DNA of 64,000 nucleotides from Sympetrum striolatum (lineage: Eukaryota; Arthropoda; Insecta; Odonata; Libellulidae): assembly GCA_947579665.1 (NCBI GenBank), contig OX388351.1, forward strand, positions 60,210,939-60,274,938, given 5' to 3'. The notes under the pieces are model-generated. The model searched no databases and was not told the origin of the DNA. It saw nothing but the letters and a program-made list of their open reading frames with translations. The position numbers were made by a program, and so were the translations under genes. Of this stretch, positions 61,614 through 64,000 are shown piece by piece; within the stretch, counting starts at the first letter, position 1; every line of letters begins with the position of its first letter.

Positions 61614-64000
61614 GGGAAATATTTTGAAAATGAAATCAAGCGGATTGAAACAGCAAGCTTATATCTAAAGTAAAATGTCCACATTAATGTATATAGGATT
61701 GCGTTGCGCGAATAAAATAGACAAATCATAGTCGTCTCCAAGACTAAAAATTCTTCTACTTCTGTAATTTATCCAAAGAACTTTTCTTATCCACTGGCGT
61801 AACCTGAAATGTTTTGGGGAAGGAGTTAAAATTAACTAAAAAGTTTTTTCTATCAAAATATGCACTTCCTATGGAGATTATTAAAAAAACTACAATATTT
61901 GATAGAAATATGGGTACATAAAAAAATTACTTATCTAGTGATTTCATGAAAATGTTTATTGGGATACATTTTACAGTGATATTTAATTTTGTTGACTTAT
62001 CAGTGAGAAATTAAAGAATTTCGTCAGAATTGACTTGACAAGGACAAGGAGAGAGGTTTTTGATGTTCTGTTTCTACGTAACATACTTACTGGTTCCATA
62101 AATTCGGATTATCTCCTTAGCAAGATCAATTTTAATGTCCCGCTAAGAAGGTCTAGTCAGACAGTTCTTTTTCGTGAATGCTTTTGCTTTTGAGCCGCTT
62201 TATCGAATAATGCGAGCGGTCAATGATAGATTGTAAAGAGACAAACTTATTTATTTATTTAATGATTCTTTGTATTCGTTAAAGTGTAAGTTGTACTCCA
62301 TACTTTCCCATTAATGTTTGTGTCTTTCCTCTTTCTCGTTATTTCTTTAATTATATGTATTGGTCTCCTTTTTTGTGGATTGATAATGTTTCATGATGAC
62401 TCTTTTAACGTTAGTACTGTCAAAAAAGCACAAATTTTGCTTTCGTAGATATTTATATAACTGTGTTGAAGCTCATTGAAATTACTCCACTATTCAAGTT
62501 AAATATTGAAACGAAATTCATACGTGTAGCATTCAAAACAGTGTTTGCTTACTCTCGCTGTGCATTCTTTAAATCAATCTGATGTATTCTTGTTTATTGA
62601 ACGTGCGTATTAAGTCTATAGCAGATTTCGTTGCTATTCTAATAGTTGTGAATGGATTTTGTAAACGGGGGATAGAAATGGCATCATTTTCATCATTCGA
62701 CCGTCACGGATCTGTGAACAGAAAAGATTCAAGTGTCTGCGGAGAATCCTTCCGTGATCTTAGCCAAGTACGTTCGAGATGGACGCAATGTAGGCCGCGT
62801 ATAAAGCCATTTCCCGGGATTGAATGAGGTGCATGATAATCTTGACACCTTTCCAATAAATGAAGCATTGAATGCCTTTTTGCTGAGCCAACCGATTTCA
62901 TACAATCATTTCTATACCTTCTTTAATGCAAAACGCGGACGTCTTCAGGTAGTTGGGATTTCATCTAATACATGTGTTGCCTAAATATGTCTGGCAAATA
63001 AATCTATAGAGAATCAGACGTAAATAATAGCGATATAAATAGGAATTAAACCCACTTATAAATTACTTAATAAATCTATATCAAAGCATTCGTCGTAGGA
63101 CTATTTCCTGATGTATTACTAATAAATTTAGTGAATATAGCACAGTAAATACAATATACGTATCTAAGGATATAATCATTCTAAGGCAATTGTCTGTTTA
63201 TAATTTATATGTTTTATAATAATTATTTTTATAACGTGTATGTATATATGGATGTTTATGTAGTTAGAAAAAACTGCCACCAGGCCTACAGCCTACCTGC
63301 CGTTAATATTATATAATAATAATATTATAAACTGCAAATATTTATGAACATTGATAAATATCATTCGAAATAACTACAATTTTGTAATATTAAATTTTTC
63401 AATTTAGCTGCAAGAGAACATTTTATGCGAATTTGAATTGGGTGATGTTTTTTCAGCTGGTGTCTATAGTTGCCTATCTGGTGGAATAACCATGTAAGAA
63501 CTCACATACACAAAGAGAGGTGATTTCATCTTAGTGAACAGTCGTGACTTGGGAAAGTAGTTTTGTGCACAGATTTCGTTGGTTTGTATGATAAAGAATT
63601 CTCGCCACCTAGGGCGATTTTTACCTGTATTGCTGTTTCACGAAAGTAATTCTGAATAAATATTCAACGCATATCGACTCGATGCATAACGGGGTCATGA
63701 ACAAATTGTAATTAGTCATTCCGCTAGACTTTCCCACCCGTATCTCATCTAAGCCGGCCGATAGACTTCATAGCGTATTTTATGCTAATTCTTTTGAAAG
63801 TATTGATTGATAGAGCTGTTTCTCATAGGATTTTATATGCATCTGATCGTAAATTTTAGCTCGTAAACATCGGTATGCTTTCTAATTTATTCCCCGACAA
63901 ATCATGGGGCTCATGTTGTAATGGACTATTTACTGCCTCGGGACGAAATCAGAACGAAGTTGGTACCGCAAACCCATTAGTTAAGAGCGTCACGGACTTG
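61614..64000. other. No recognisable gene or repeat
   Basis: AT-rich DNA with a GC-richer patch at 62640-62830 and a short AT-rich inverted stretch near 63303-63331. No supported gene. Confidence 0.55.

Noticed and set aside
61355..61741. Open frames over the right end of the Transib-like element
   Set aside because: They read through the terminal inverted repeat and flanking DNA on both strands with no motif.

Overview
The window is animal nuclear DNA, most likely from an insect or other arthropod with a large, AT-rich, repeat-laden genome. Three things point there: an intron-split gene with consensus GT/AG splice sites, animal-type non-LTR retrotransposons, and Transib-like and Penelope-like remnants. 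No bacterial-style operons are present. The species cannot be named from the sequence alone.

Layout. (1) 1-2,145, minus strand: the first seven coding exons (about 304 residues, the N-terminal WD40 propeller) of IFT80, a subunit of the intraflagellar transport B complex. The gene runs off the left edge. (2) 2,200-19,088: mostly unrecognised AT-rich DNA, with a tRNA-like sequence near 9.2 kb and a degenerate hammerhead-ribozyme remnant near 15.2 kb. (3) 19,089-20,178: a lone copy of a ~1.1-kb composite repeat, here called the GGTTCGA repeat. (4) 20.2-35.2 kb: unrecognised DNA containing a 31-bp perfect inverted repeat (21.5 kb), a well-formed hammerhead ribozyme inside an inverted-repeat element (26.1 kb), a tRNA/SINE-like sequence (30.1 kb), a 15-bp hairpin (30.8 kb) and a LINE remnant (33.5 kb). 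(5) 35,229-43,268: seven more copies of the GGTTCGA repeat in both orientations, joined head-to-head and tail-to-tail. (6) 43,339-46,460: an apparently complete RTE-type LINE with an intact 943-residue endonuclease/reverse-transcriptase ORF, set between two (TA)n tracts. (7) 46.6-64 kb: unrecognised DNA with a 29-copy 20-bp minisatellite, a 97-bp MITE-like hairpin, a ~1.1-kb element with imperfect terminal inverted repeats, a second copy of the hammerhead-associated repeat, a 5'-truncated LINE with poly(A) tail, and a 758-bp Transib-like MITE with RSS-like ends and a 5-bp target duplication.

Only two protein-coding entities are well supported: the IFT80 exons and the RTE ORF. About 45 kb shows no recognisable gene and may be intergenic or intronic. 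The most unusual structure is the composite repeat: six diverged 150-175-bp monomers, each centred on a GGTTCGAnnCC motif that resembles a tRNA B box, with a microsatellite at one end and a hairpin at the other. One copy has a rearranged monomer order. The hammerhead ribozyme and the RSS-like Transib ends are the two other signals most worth testing.
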